Origin: Blastococcus sp. TF02-09
GTDB lineage: Bacteria; Actinomycetota; Actinomycetes; Mycobacteriales; Geodermatophilaceae
Reading direction: 5' to 3'
Length of the DNA stretch: 64,000 nucleotides
Assembly: GCF_003319105.1 (NCBI RefSeq)
Contig: NZ_QOHH01000004.1
Span: 186,001 to 250,000, forward strand
Below are positions 34,854 to 44,993 of the stretch, one piece after another. Numbering within the stretch: the stretch's first letter is position 1; the number at the start of each line of letters is the position of its first letter. Below the pieces are notes generated by a model. That model was not told the DNA's origin. It saw only the letters and a program-made list of their open reading frames with translations, and ran no database searches. The translations under genes were made by a program, and so were the position numbers.

Positions 34854-35288
34854 ATGACCGACCGGACGCACGACGAGGACCCGCCGGCGCCCGGCGACCG
34901 CACCCGCGACATCACGCTGCCACCGCCGGCCGACCCGACGCAGCCCGCACTGCCCCACGGCCGTCCGTCGCCGCTCGACGCGCCGACGACGGCCGTGGCG
35001 GGGCCCGTCGCGCCGCCCCCGCCGCGGGCCGTGGAGGTCGATCCGGCCGCCGAAGAGGCACGGCGCCTGGCCCGCAGCCGCACCGACGAGCTGCGGTCCC
35101 AGCCCCGCGCCGGAGTCCGGCAGCGGACCCTGGCCTTCAGCTCGCCGGAGATGCAGCACCGGCCGATCGAGCCCGTGACGGTGGACCGCACGCCCCGCCG
35201 CTGGCCGTGGGTGGTGCTGACCCTGCTCCCGATCGTGGTGATCCTCGCCTCGGCCGTGGGCTGGCTGGTCCTGCTGCGGGGCAGCTGA
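34854..35288 (+). CDS. hypothetical single-pass membrane protein
   Basis: 144 residues. A long Pro/Ala/Asp-rich hydrophilic N-terminal part (residues 1 to about 118) ends in one hydrophobic segment, [20 protein letters not shown], and a short LLRGS tail. It is probably an inner-membrane protein with a cytoplasmic disordered region. No family was recognised. The ATG is at 34854. glyS lies 86 bp downstream. Confidence 0.7.
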   Translation: MTDRTHDEDPPAPGDRTRDITLPPPADPTQPALPHGRPSPLDAPTTAVAGPVAPPPPRAVEVDPAAEEARRLARSRTDELRSQPRAGVRQRTLAFSSPEMQHRPIEPVTVDRTPRRWPWVVLTLLPIVVILASAVGWLVLLRGS

Positions 35289-35374
35289 GCGCACCGCCCC
35301 CGGAGGCGTCCGCCGCGGCCCAACTACCGTGGACGGGTCAACCGCCGACCGCCAGCCGGATGGAGCCTCTCGCC

Positions 35375-36778
<1,404 letters not shown>

Positions 36779-36788
36779 GGAGGGGGCG

Positions 36789-37451
36789 GTGCTGGTCACC
36801 TCCCGGTCGTTCGAGGAGTACGAGGCGTTCTTCGGACTCGCTCCGGGTGACCTGGCCGGCACCGTCCTCGACTGCTCGGCCGGCGCCTCGGGATTCGCCG
36901 CGACGGCGAACGCACGGGGCGGCCGGGTGACCGCCGTGGACCCTGCCTACCGCCAGGCCGCGGAGCCGCTGGGTGCGGCCGCCGAGGCCGCGCTGGTCGA
37001 GGGGGAGGCCATCCTCGCCGAGCACGCGGACCGCTACCTCTGGTCCTGGTACGGGGGTCTGGAGCGGCACCACGAGATCCGCCGGGCGGCGCTCGTGGAG
37101 TTCCTCGCGGATCTGCGGCGGCATCCCGAGGCCTACGTGGCGGGCGGGCTCCCGGACCTCCCGTTCGAGGACGGCGCCTTCGACCTGGCGCTCTGCTCGC
37201 ACCTGCTGTTCACCTGGTCGAACGTCCTCGACGAAGCGTGGCACGAGGCGGCGCTGCTCGAGCTGCTGCGCGTCGCACGCGAGGCCAGGGTGTTCCCGCT
37301 GGTGGCCCAGGGGGCCGGCGACGCGGTCCCGTTCCTGCCCTCGCTGGTCGACCGCCTGCGCGGCCTCGGGCACCGGGTGGAGGTCGTCGACGTGCCCTAC
37401 GAGTTCCAGCGCGGGGCCCGTCGGATGCTGGTGGCCCGGCGCTCCGCCTGA
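36789..37451 (+). CDS. class I SAM-dependent methyltransferase-like protein
   Basis: 220-residue protein with a Rossmann-like start TVLDCSAGASGFAATANARG and AVDPAY, equivalent to motif I and the acidic ribose-binding position. LPFEDGAFDLALCSHLLFTW and LLELLRVAREARVFPLV fit motifs IV-VI. The first glycine motif is CSAGASG rather than GxGxG, as in a family of bacterial proteins often found near glyS. Substrate unknown. The GTG is at 36789, 10 bp after glyS. Confidence 0.75.
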   Translation: MLVTSRSFEEYEAFFGLAPGDLAGTVLDCSAGASGFAATANARGGRVTAVDPAYRQAAEPLGAAAEAALVEGEAILAEHADRYLWSWYGGLERHHEIRRAALVEFLADLRRHPEAYVAGGLPDLPFEDGAFDLALCSHLLFTWSNVLDEAWHEAALLELLRVAREARVFPLVAQGAGDAVPFLPSLVDRLRGLGHRVEVVDVPYEFQRGARRMLVARRSA

Positions 37452-37455
37452 GCGT

Positions 37456-38088
37456 TCAGTGCGGCTTCTGCCAGACGAGCAGGTAGCGGAAGAACAGCAG
37501 CCGGCGCACCCGGACGCCGGGCAGGACGGCGCCGGCCTCGGCCCGCACCTGCCGCGTCGTGAGCTCGCCGTCCTGCACGGGCATGGCGTCGTGGGCGTCC
37601 TCGTGGCGGTGCAGCTCGGCCCCGGTGACCGGGCGGGCGGCGGCGAACGCCAGGCCCAGGGCGTGGTGCGCGGCGGCCGCGGCCGCGTCGACCGGCAGCT
37701 CGCGGGGCAGGTCCGGGCGGGGGAGGGCGACCGCGGCCAGGACGCCGCCGGGCCGGAGCCAGCCCGCCATCCGGGGCAGCGCCTCGGCCAGCGGCAGGTG
37801 GTGCAGCACCGCCGAGCTGAGGACGGCGTCGTAGCTCCCCGGCGGGAGGTCCACAGTCAGCGCGTCGGCGACCCGGACGTCCAGGTGGGGCGGAGCCGAC
37901 CTGCGCGCCTCCTCGACCATGACCGGGGACCGGTCGAAGGCGTCCACCTGCGGGACCGTGGCCGCGAGCTTCCGGGCGAGGGTGCCCGCGCCGCAGCCGA
38001 CGTCGAGCACCCGCTGCGCCCCGTCGGGCACCTGGGCGAGCAGCAGGCGGTGGTACCAGCTGTTATGGCTCCAGTCCGTGATCCCCAT
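37456..38088 (-). CDS. class I SAM-dependent methyltransferase
   Basis: 210-residue methyltransferase. Motif I is VLDVGCGAGTLARKLA, the ribose acidic residue is in DAFDRSP, the post-I region is RVADALTVDLPPGSYDAVLS, and SAVLHHLPLAEALPRMAGWL plus LRPGGVLAAVALPRP complete the fold. It starts MGITDWSHNSWYHRLLLAQV, which suggests a small-molecule methyltransferase. The substrate is unknown. It is convergent with the gene at 36789. Confidence 0.87.
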   Translation of the reverse strand: MGITDWSHNSWYHRLLLAQVPDGAQRVLDVGCGAGTLARKLAATVPQVDAFDRSPVMVEEARRSAPPHLDVRVADALTVDLPPGSYDAVLSSAVLHHLPLAEALPRMAGWLRPGGVLAAVALPRPDLPRELPVDAAAAAAHHALGLAFAAARPVTGAELHRHEDAHDAMPVQDGELTTRQVRAEAGAVLPGVRVRRLLFFRYLLVWQKPH

Positions 38089-38202
38089 GCCGGCGAGGAT
38101 GCCAGACCGTCGGAGTTGCTGCGCGCTTCCGCGGGCCCGCCGCGTCCGTCGACGTTCCGCCGCTGCATACCGCGGCGGGACGTCGATCCGAGCGGCGTGA
38201 CG

Positions 38203-39279
38203 TCAGCCGCCGAGGCCGACCCGGTCGTCGGCGCGACTCAACCACCCGTCGTCTCCGGCGGCTCCCGAGCGCCACCGGCCCGCGTCGCGGGGCACCTCGG
38301 CGAAGGTGCGGTCCCGCGGGCCCGCCGTCGCCAGCTGGCGACGTACGAGCTGGTCGAGCCGTGGACGTCGGGCCGGTGACATGTCCTCGGCGGCGACCCG
38401 GACGAACCGGATGCCCAGGGAACGCAGCAGATCCTCGTCCCGCTTCTCGCGCCACAACTCCTCCTCCGGAGTGCGGCCGTAGCCAGGGCTCCGGTACTTG
38501 AGACGGCCGTCGAACTCCACGGCCAGCGCGGCGTCGGAGTACCAGCCGTCGGCCACCTTGACCAGCCTGCCGTCGACCCAGAGCTCAACCTGCGGCACGA
38601 AGGCCGGCAGCCCGAGGGCGGCGAAGGTCAGCCGTCCGCAGCTCTCCAACCACGACTCCGCCCGGCCGTCGGCCAGCGCCACCGCGCGGACCGACCGCGG
38701 GATCCCAGGCACGCTCGCCTGCCGGGCGAGCACCCGCTCCAACTCGTCCCGCGTGGTCAACCGGCGGAGCAGGGCAGCGTCGACGGCGGCGACCGCATGG
38801 ACCTCCGGCCACAGGCGGCCCAGGTCGACCACGGTGCGCGCCGCCGTCGTCACCCGGTAGGCGCCCCGGACGGTCGTCTCGTCGTCGGGAAGCCGGGCCT
38901 GCGTCATCGACCAGCCCCGCCCCCGACGCCAGCGGTGTGTATCGGTCAGCTGCACGCTGCGCGGTTCGGACATCGGCAGCGGGAGACCCCAGATCCACGC
39001 AGCCGTCGCTCCGCTGAAGACGGCCGATGGGCGGTCGAGCACTGCCGCGACCGCCAGTGCGTCGACACCCGGGCGCCGACCGGTCCGCTCGACCTCAGCC
39101 AGATCGGTTGCGCTGATGAAGACTCCGGGCCGCAGTCGTACCCAGGCGCCACGGCGCACCGCGGTCGCCACCTCTCGCGGACCCATCCCGTGCGCGGCGA
39201 GGTCGGCGGTGGTGAAGATCCCGAGTCGGCGGCGGGCGGGTTCGGCGACGGCCAAGGGCCCGGTGGGGACAGTGCTCAC
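38203..39279 (-). CDS. AbiEi-like winged-helix protein with C-terminal DUF559/Vsr-type nuclease domain
   Basis: 358 residues from the GTG at 39279. The N-terminal part (RRRLGIFTTADLAAHGMGPR, then VATAVRRGAWVRLRPGVFIS, FSGATAAWIWGL) resembles the AbiEi/DUF4095 antitoxin-type regulator region. The C-terminal part (LAVEFDGRLKYRSPGYGRTP, LWREKRDEDLLRSLGIRFVR) resembles DUF559, a PD-(D/E)xK nuclease-like fold with an E-F-D-G-x-K core. Such fusions are common in actinobacteria and of unknown function. No toxin partner is adjacent. Confidence 0.75.
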   Translation of the reverse strand: MSTVPTGPLAVAEPARRRLGIFTTADLAAHGMGPREVATAVRRGAWVRLRPGVFISATDLAEVERTGRRPGVDALAVAAVLDRPSAVFSGATAAWIWGLPLPMSEPRSVQLTDTHRWRRGRGWSMTQARLPDDETTVRGAYRVTTAARTVVDLGRLWPEVHAVAAVDAALLRRLTTRDELERVLARQASVPGIPRSVRAVALADGRAESWLESCGRLTFAALGLPAFVPQVELWVDGRLVKVADGWYSDAALAVEFDGRLKYRSPGYGRTPEEELWREKRDEDLLRSLGIRFVRVAAEDMSPARRPRLDQLVRRQLATAGPRDRTFAEVPRDAGRWRSGAAGDDGWLSRADDRVGLGG

Positions 39280-39420
39280 GGGCCGAGGCTGCACCACCGC
39301 GACCCGCTCGACGGTCGACCGGACACAGCTGTGGGCAGCCCACCTGCCTGGGGACGGTACGGGCGGCGGGGCCAGACCGGTGCGCCCGGGTGACGGAGCT
39401 CGCCGCCTACTCTGGGTGCC

Positions 39421-40581
39421 GTGACCGCCACTCTCGAGCCGACGACGACGGCGCTCCCGTCGCTGCGGCTCGGAGCGCTCACCGTCGACCCCGCCGTGGT
39501 GCTCGCGCCGATGGCCGGCATCACCAACCCGGCGTTCCGGACGCTGTGCCGCGAGTTCGGCGCCGGGCTCTACGTCTGCGAGATGATCACCACCCGCGCG
39601 CTGGTCGAGCGGAACGAGAAGACGCTGCGGATGATCCGCGCGACCGCGGACGAGAGGGACGCCTTCTCCGTCCAGCTCTACGGCGTGGACCCGGCCACCG
39701 TCGGCCGCGCGGTCGAGATGCTGGTCGACGAGGGCGTCGCCGGCACCCGCCCCGCGCACATCGACCTCAACTTCGGCTGCCCGGTGCCCAAGGTGACCCG
39801 CAAGGGCGGCGGCTCGGCGCTGCCGTGGCGCCGCGTGCTGCTGCGCGACATCGTCCGCGCGGCCGTCCGGGCTGCGAAGGACGTCCCGGTCACCATCAAG
39901 ACCCGCATCGGCATCGACGCCGACCACGTCACCTACCTCGACGCCGGTCGGATCGCCCAGGACGAGGGCGCGGCCGCCGTCACGCTCCACGGGCGCACCG
40001 CCGACCAGCTCTACAGCGGCACCGCCGACTGGGCCCCGATCGCCCGGCTGGTCGAGGCCGTGGACATCCCGGTGCTCGGCAACGGCGACATCTGGGAGGC
40101 CGACGACGCGCTGCGCATGGTCGCCGAGACCGGGTGCGCCGGCGTCGTCATCGGCCGCGGCTGCCTGGGCCGGCCGTGGCTGTTCGGCGACCTGGCCGCC
40201 GCCTTCGCGGGGGAGGACCGCCGCATGCTGCCCGGCCTCCGGGAGGTCGCCGCCGTCATGCACCGGCACGCCACGCTGCTGGCCGAGGAGCACGGCGAGC
40301 GGCACGGCTGCTCGGACTTCCGCAAGCACGTGGCCTGGTACCTCAAGGGCTTCTCGGTGGGCTCGGACACCCGGCGCGCGCTGGCCATGGTGAGCGGCCT
40401 CGACGAGCTGGCCGACCTCCTCGCCCGCATCCCGGACCAGCCGTACCCCACCGCCGTCCTCGGGGCACCCCGCGGGCGCACCTCCCCGCCGCGGCCGGTC
40501 TCCCTCCCCGAGGGCTGGCTGGCCGACCGGGACGACCCCCGGCCCCCCGTGGGCGCGGAACTGGAGACGAGCGGCGGATGA
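39421..40581 (+). CDS. dusB: tRNA-dihydrouridine synthase (DusB type)
   Basis: 386-residue FMN enzyme reducing uridine to dihydrouridine in tRNA D loops. It has VVLAPMAGITNPAFRTLCRE, the catalytic Cys120 in NFGCPVPKVTRKGGGSALP, VTIKTRIGI, and the phosphate/flavin motif LHGRTADQLYSGTADWAPIA and GNGDIW. The C-terminal helical domain includes CSDFRKHVAWYLKGFSVG. The GTG is at 39421. Its stop overlaps the next ATG by 4 nt. Confidence 0.95.
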   Translation: MTATLEPTTTALPSLRLGALTVDPAVVLAPMAGITNPAFRTLCREFGAGLYVCEMITTRALVERNEKTLRMIRATADERDAFSVQLYGVDPATVGRAVEMLVDEGVAGTRPAHIDLNFGCPVPKVTRKGGGSALPWRRVLLRDIVRAAVRAAKDVPVTIKTRIGIDADHVTYLDAGRIAQDEGAAAVTLHGRTADQLYSGTADWAPIARLVEAVDIPVLGNGDIWEADDALRMVAETGCAGVVIGRGCLGRPWLFGDLAAAFAGEDRRMLPGLREVAAVMHRHATLLAEEHGERHGCSDFRKHVAWYLKGFSVGSDTRRALAMVSGLDELADLLARIPDQPYPTAVLGAPRGRTSPPRPVSLPEGWLADRDDPRPPVGAELETSGG

Positions 40582-41006
40582 CCAGCGGTCCCTTCCTCTA
40601 CGACGACGACCCGGCGCCGCTGCACACCGGCGCCCCGCAGCGGTCGGGCAAGATCCTGGTGCTGCTCCTGGGCGGCACCGTGATCGCCGCCTTCCTGGCC
40701 GTCTGGGCCAGCGTGGCCCTGCGCGGCACCCCGGCGGAGCAGGCGACCGAGGTCACCGGCGTCTTCCTGGCCGCCCTCGCCGCGGACGACACCGAGACCG
40801 CGCACGCGCTGCTGTGCGAGGACGAGCGGGCCCGCCTGGCGCCCGACGAGGTCGCCGCCGCCTACGTCGGCGTGGGCTCGCCCGAGCTGGGTGAGCCGGG
40901 CCGGGACGGCGACGCGCGCCTGGTGCCGGTCGGGTGGGACGACGGCACGACGTCGGAGTTCACCGTCATCGGTGAGGACGGTCTGCGCATCTGCGGCGTG
41001 GACTGA
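40578..41006 (+). CDS. hypothetical membrane-anchored protein (NTF2-like tail)
   Basis: 142-residue protein. One hydrophobic segment (ILVLLLGGTVIAAFLAVWAS, about residues 25-44) is followed by an extracytoplasmic domain, VTGVFLAALAADDTETAHAL ... LVPVGWDDGTTSEFTVIGED. The pattern resembles actinobacterial DUF4878 or NTF2-like lumenal domains, but no family is assigned firmly. The ATG overlaps the dusB stop, so it is coupled to dusB. Confidence 0.7.
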   Translation: MTSGPFLYDDDPAPLHTGAPQRSGKILVLLLGGTVIAAFLAVWASVALRGTPAEQATEVTGVFLAALAADDTETAHALLCEDERARLAPDEVAAAYVGVGSPELGEPGRDGDARLVPVGWDDGTTSEFTVIGEDGLRICGVD

Positions 41007-41084
41007 CCGGGCCGCCCGCGCCCCGGTGCGGCACGATCGCCTGCACGCGGCAACGGTGCCGGCGAGCGCGGAGGTGCAGGGGCG

Positions 41085-43790
41085 ATGACGAGCGGGACCA
41101 CCTGGGTCTACGACTTCAGCGAGGGCAGCAGGGACCAGAAGGACCTGCTCGGCGGCAAGGGCGCCAACCTCGCCGAGATGACGAACCTCGGGCTGCCCGT
41201 CCCGCCTGGCTTCACGATCACCACCGACGCGTGCCGGTACTACCTCGAGCACGGCGGCACGCCCGACGAGCTGGACGCGCAGGTCACCGAGCACCTCACC
41301 GCGCTCCAGCACGCCATGGGCAAGACACTGGGGGACCCGGCCGACCCGCTGCTGGTGTCGGTGCGCTCGGGAGCCGCCGCCTCCATGCCCGGGATGATGG
41401 AGACCGTTCTCAACGTCGGCCTCAACGACGAGTCGGTGCAGGGCCTGGCCGCGCAGTCGGGCAGCGAGCGGTTCGCCTGGGACTCTTATCGCCGGCTGAT
41501 CCAGATGTTCGGCAAGACCGTGCTGGGCATCGACGGCGAGCTGTTCGACGAGGCCCTCGACGAGGTGAAGGCCGAGCAGGGCACCGAGTCGGACCTGGAC
41601 CTGGACGCCGAGCACCTGCGCGACGTCGTCGCCCGGTTCAAGGCTATCGTGCGCGACCGCACCGGCCGTGACTTCCCGCAGGACCCGCGCGAGCAGATGG
41701 ACCTGGCGATCAACGCCGTCTTCGACTCGTGGAACTCCGACCGTGCGGTCATCTACCGGCGGCGCGAGCGGATCCCCAGTGACGCCGGCACCGCGGTCAA
41801 CGTGTGCTCGATGGTCTTCGGCAACCTCGGCATGGACTCCGGCACCGGCGTCGCCTTCACCCGCGACCCGGGCAGCGGCGCGCAGGGGGTGTACGGCGAC
41901 TACCTGCAGAACGCGCAGGGCGAGGACGTCGTCGCCGGCATCCGCAACACCGTGCCGCTGGCCGAGCTCCAACACGTCGACGAGGGCGCCTACGACGAGC
42001 TCATGGGCATCATGTCGACGCTCGAGTCGCACTACCGCGACCTGTGCGACATCGAGTTCACCGTCGAGCGGAACAAGCTGTGGATGCTGCAGACGCGCGT
42101 CGGCAAGCGCACCGCGGCCGCCGCGTTCGTCATCGCCACCCAGCTCGTCGACGAGGGCCTCATCGACATGGACGAGGCGGTCCGGCGGGTCACCGGCGAC
42201 CAGCTGGCGCAGCTGATGTTCCCGCGGTTCGTCGCCGGCGGGAACGCCACCGAGCTGACCCACGGGATGAACGCCTCCCCGGGCGCGGCCGTCGGCAAGG
42301 CGGTGTTCTCCTCGGAGGAGGCGGTGCGGTGGCAGCAGCGCGGGGAGCCGGTGATCCTCGTCCGCCGCGAGACCAACCCCGACGACCTGTCCGGGATGAT
42401 CGCCGCGGAGGGCGTGCTCACCAGCCGGGGCGGCAAGACCTCGCACGCCGCCGTCGTCGCCCGGGGCATGGGCAAGACGTGCGTGTGCGGTGCCGAGGAG
42501 CTCCAGGTCGACACGCGGGCGAAGCGGTTCACCGCGCCTGACGGCACCGTGGTGAGCGAGGGCGACGTCATCTCCATCGACGGGTCCACCGGCAAGGTCT
42601 GGCTGGGCGAGGTGCCGGTCGAGCCGTCGGCCGTCGTCCGCTACTTCGAGGGCGAGATCGACCCGGCCTCCGACGACGCCGACGACCTGGTGCGCAGCGT
42701 GCACCGGATCCTGACCCACGCCGACGAGGTGCGGCGGCTCGCCGTCCGCACCAACGCCGACACCCCCGACGACTGCGCCCGCGCCCGCCGCTTCGGCGCC
42801 CAGGGCATCGGGCTGTGCCGCACCGAGCACATGTTCCTGGGCAGCGACCGGCGCAAGCTCGTCGAGCAGCTGATCCTGGCCGACGGCGACGACGAACGGC
42901 AGACCGCCCTCGACGCGCTGGAGCCGCTGCAGAAGCAGGACTTCCTCGAGATCTTCGAGGCGATGGACGGGCTGCCGGTCACGGTGCGGCTGCTCGACCC
43001 GCCGCTGCACGAGTTCCTGCCCGACCTCACCGAGCTCGCCGTGCGCGTCGCGGTGGCCGAGGAGCGGGGCGAGCCGGACGAGGGCAACCTCCGGCTGCTG
43101 GCCGCCGTCCGCGGGATGCACGAGTCCAACCCGATGCTGGGCCTGCGCGGCGTGCGGCTGGGACTGGTCGTGCCGGGGCTGTTCGCGATGCAGGTGCGGG
43201 CGATCGCCGAGGCGGCCTGCGAGCGGAAGAAGGCCGGTGGCGACCCGCGGCCGGAGATCATGATCCCGCTGGTCGGGGCGGTGCAGGAGCTGGAGGCGAT
43301 CCGCGAGGAGGCCCGGCGAGTGCTCGCCGAGGGGTTCGAGCGCGAGGGCTGCGAGGTGCCCGGGCTGCTCGGCACGATGATCGAGGTGCCCCGGGCCGCG
43401 CTGACCGCCGGGGAGATCGCCGGCTCGGCGGAGTTCTTCTCCTTCGGCACCAACGACCTCACCCAGATGACCTGGGGCTTCTCGCGGGACGACGTCGAGG
43501 CCGCGTTCTTCCACCAGTACCTGGACAAAGGCATCTTCGGCGTCTCGCCGTTCGAGTCGCTGGACCGGGACGGCGTGGGGCGGCTGGTGCAGATCGCCGC
43601 CGAGGCCGGCCGGGCCGCCCGCCCGGACCTGAAGCTGGGCGTCTGCGGCGAGCACGGCGGCGACCCCGACTCGGTGCACTTCTTCCACCATGTGGGGCTG
43701 GACTACGTCTCCTGCTCCCCGTTCCGAGTGCCGGTGGCCCGCCTGGAGGCCGGCCGGGCTGCGCTGGAGGGCGACCGGGCCGGCTCCTGA
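41085..43790 (+). CDS. ppdK: pyruvate, phosphate dikinase
   Basis: 901-residue PPDK interconverting pyruvate + ATP + Pi and PEP + AMP + PPi. The N-terminal ATP-grasp nucleotide domain begins DLLGGKGANLAEMTNLGLPV and has VRSGAAASMPGMMETVLNVG. The swivelling phosphohistidine domain carries His454 in GGKTSHAAVVARGMGK. The C-terminal TIM barrel has GIGLCRTEHMF, GTNDLTQMTWGFSRDD and the Cys of GVCGEHGGDP. Full length. Gives gluconeogenic or PPi-linked flexibility. The ATG is at 41085. Confidence 0.96.
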   Translation: MTSGTTWVYDFSEGSRDQKDLLGGKGANLAEMTNLGLPVPPGFTITTDACRYYLEHGGTPDELDAQVTEHLTALQHAMGKTLGDPADPLLVSVRSGAAASMPGMMETVLNVGLNDESVQGLAAQSGSERFAWDSYRRLIQMFGKTVLGIDGELFDEALDEVKAEQGTESDLDLDAEHLRDVVARFKAIVRDRTGRDFPQDPREQMDLAINAVFDSWNSDRAVIYRRRERIPSDAGTAVNVCSMVFGNLGMDSGTGVAFTRDPGSGAQGVYGDYLQNAQGEDVVAGIRNTVPLAELQHVDEGAYDELMGIMSTLESHYRDLCDIEFTVERNKLWMLQTRVGKRTAAAAFVIATQLVDEGLIDMDEAVRRVTGDQLAQLMFPRFVAGGNATELTHGMNASPGAAVGKAVFSSEEAVRWQQRGEPVILVRRETNPDDLSGMIAAEGVLTSRGGKTSHAAVVARGMGKTCVCGAEELQVDTRAKRFTAPDGTVVSEGDVISIDGSTGKVWLGEVPVEPSAVVRYFEGEIDPASDDADDLVRSVHRILTHADEVRRLAVRTNADTPDDCARARRFGAQGIGLCRTEHMFLGSDRRKLVEQLILADGDDERQTALDALEPLQKQDFLEIFEAMDGLPVTVRLLDPPLHEFLPDLTELAVRVAVAEERGEPDEGNLRLLAAVRGMHESNPMLGLRGVRLGLVVPGLFAMQVRAIAEAACERKKAGGDPRPEIMIPLVGAVQELEAIREEARRVLAEGFEREGCEVPGLLGTMIEVPRAALTAGEIAGSAEFFSFGTNDLTQMTWGFSRDDVEAAFFHQYLDKGIFGVSPFESLDRDGVGRLVQIAAEAGRAARPDLKLGVCGEHGGDPDSVHFFHHVGLDYVSCSPFRVPVARLEAGRAALEGDRAGS

Positions 43791-43844
43791 CGCGCGCATC
43801 CCCGCCCGTCCGCTCCGGTCGGTCCGGCGTGGTACCCATGACGC

Positions 43845-44474
43845 GTGGGGGTGCGGTTGCGGAGCCTGGCGGCACGGGTGGTCGGCGCCGCCCTGCTCGC
43901 GGCGCTGCTGCTCGTGGCGGCCACCGCGCTGGCGATCTGGTGGACGGCGCGGCAGGACTCCCGCCCGCAGTCCGACGCGATCGTGGTGCTGGGGTCGGCG
44001 CAGTACAACGGCGTCCCCTCGTCGATCTTCGAGGCGCGGCTGGAGCACGCCCTCGCGCTGTACGAGGACGGCGTGGCGCCGACGATCGTCACGGTGGGCG
44101 GCAAGGCGCTCGGTGACGCGTTCACCGAGGCCGAGGCGGGGCGCGACTACCTCGCGGCCGCCGGTATCCCCGCCGATGCGCTGCTCGCCGTCCCCGTGGG
44201 CGTGGACACCCTGGAGAGCATGCGCGCGGTGTCGGACGCCTTCACCGAGCGCGGCTGGTCCAGCGCCGTCCTGGTCACCGACCCCTGGCACGCGATGCGC
44301 GCCGAGCGCATGGCCGCCGACGCCGGCATCACGGCCGAGAGCTCGCCCACCCGGCAGGGGCCGGCGGTGCAGACCCGCGTCACGCAGTTCCGCTACATCC
44401 TCCGGGAGACGGCCGCCTACCTGCTCTACCGGGTGACCGGGGAGTCCGTCGCCGGAGCCCCGGGGATCGGCTGA
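43845..44474 (+). CDS. YdcF/SanA-like DUF218 membrane protein
   Basis: 209 residues with an N-terminal membrane anchor (VVGAALLAALLLVAATALAI) and a DUF218 domain: DAIVVLGSAQYNGVPSSIFE, ALALYEDGVAPTIVTVGG, then ESMRAVSDAFTERGWSSAVL. Relatives (ElyC, SanA, YdcF) influence envelope integrity by unknown chemistry. The GTG is at 43845. It precedes the hypothetical and dnaG genes in the same direction. Confidence 0.87.
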   Translation: MGVRLRSLAARVVGAALLAALLLVAATALAIWWTARQDSRPQSDAIVVLGSAQYNGVPSSIFEARLEHALALYEDGVAPTIVTVGGKALGDAFTEAEAGRDYLAAAGIPADALLAVPVGVDTLESMRAVSDAFTERGWSSAVLVTDPWHAMRAERMAADAGITAESSPTRQGPAVQTRVTQFRYILRETAAYLLYRVTGESVAGAPGIG

Positions 44475-44483
44475 GGAGGCGCG

Positions 44484-44993
44484 GTGCTGGAACTCGGCAG
44501 TACCCGGCTGCTCGGCAGCGGCAGCGGTGGCCGCCCGGTGCTGGCCGACGGCGCCGTCGTCGCCACGCTGCAGGCGTCGGGCTGGAAGGAGCAGGCGAGG
44601 GTGGTCATCGGCGGGCACGAGTGGCTGTTCGGCAAGCGCCGGGGTGAGCTGCGGGGCCGCTGGGCGGTCGACCCCGAGGAGTCCGCCCGGCTGCGTGCGC
44701 GGCAGGTCTCGTCCTGGAAGGGGACGTGGGTCGCCGACCTCGAGGGGACCCGCGTCGACGTCGAGAAGCTGTCGTTCTGGACGGCCGCCCATCGGTTCGT
44801 GTCCGGCGGGCGGCAGGTGGCGCACGGCGGCTCGACCGGCGGCTGGTCGCCGCGGCCCACGCTGACCGCCGTGCCGGGAATGCCCCTGCACCACCAGGTC
44901 TTCCTGCTGTGGTTGGAGATGGTCGTCCGCGGCCGCTCGGCGGACGGCAGCGCTGCCGCGTTCGGCGACGGTGGCGGCGGAGGAGGGGACTGA
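44484..44993 (+). CDS. hypothetical protein
   Basis: 169 residues. No family was recognised. The sequence is rich in Gly and Trp/Arg patches (ASGWKEQARVVIGGHEWLFG, KRRGELRGRWAVDP), ends with a small hydrophobic helix (HHQVFLLWLEMVVRG) and a Gly-rich, Asp-ended tail. The GTG at 44484 follows a GAGG. The stop shares one base with the dnaG ATG, so the two are coupled. Confidence 0.65.
   Translation: MLELGSTRLLGSGSGGRPVLADGAVVATLQASGWKEQARVVIGGHEWLFGKRRGELRGRWAVDPEESARLRARQVSSWKGTWVADLEGTRVDVEKLSFWTAAHRFVSGGRQVAHGGSTGGWSPRPTLTAVPGMPLHHQVFLLWLEMVVRGRSADGSAAAFGDGGGGGGD

Noticed and set aside
40011-44894. A 1627-codon open frame on the minus strand
   Set aside because: It lies antisense to dusB, ppdK and their neighbours, has no family resemblance, and is the usual GC-rich shadow frame.
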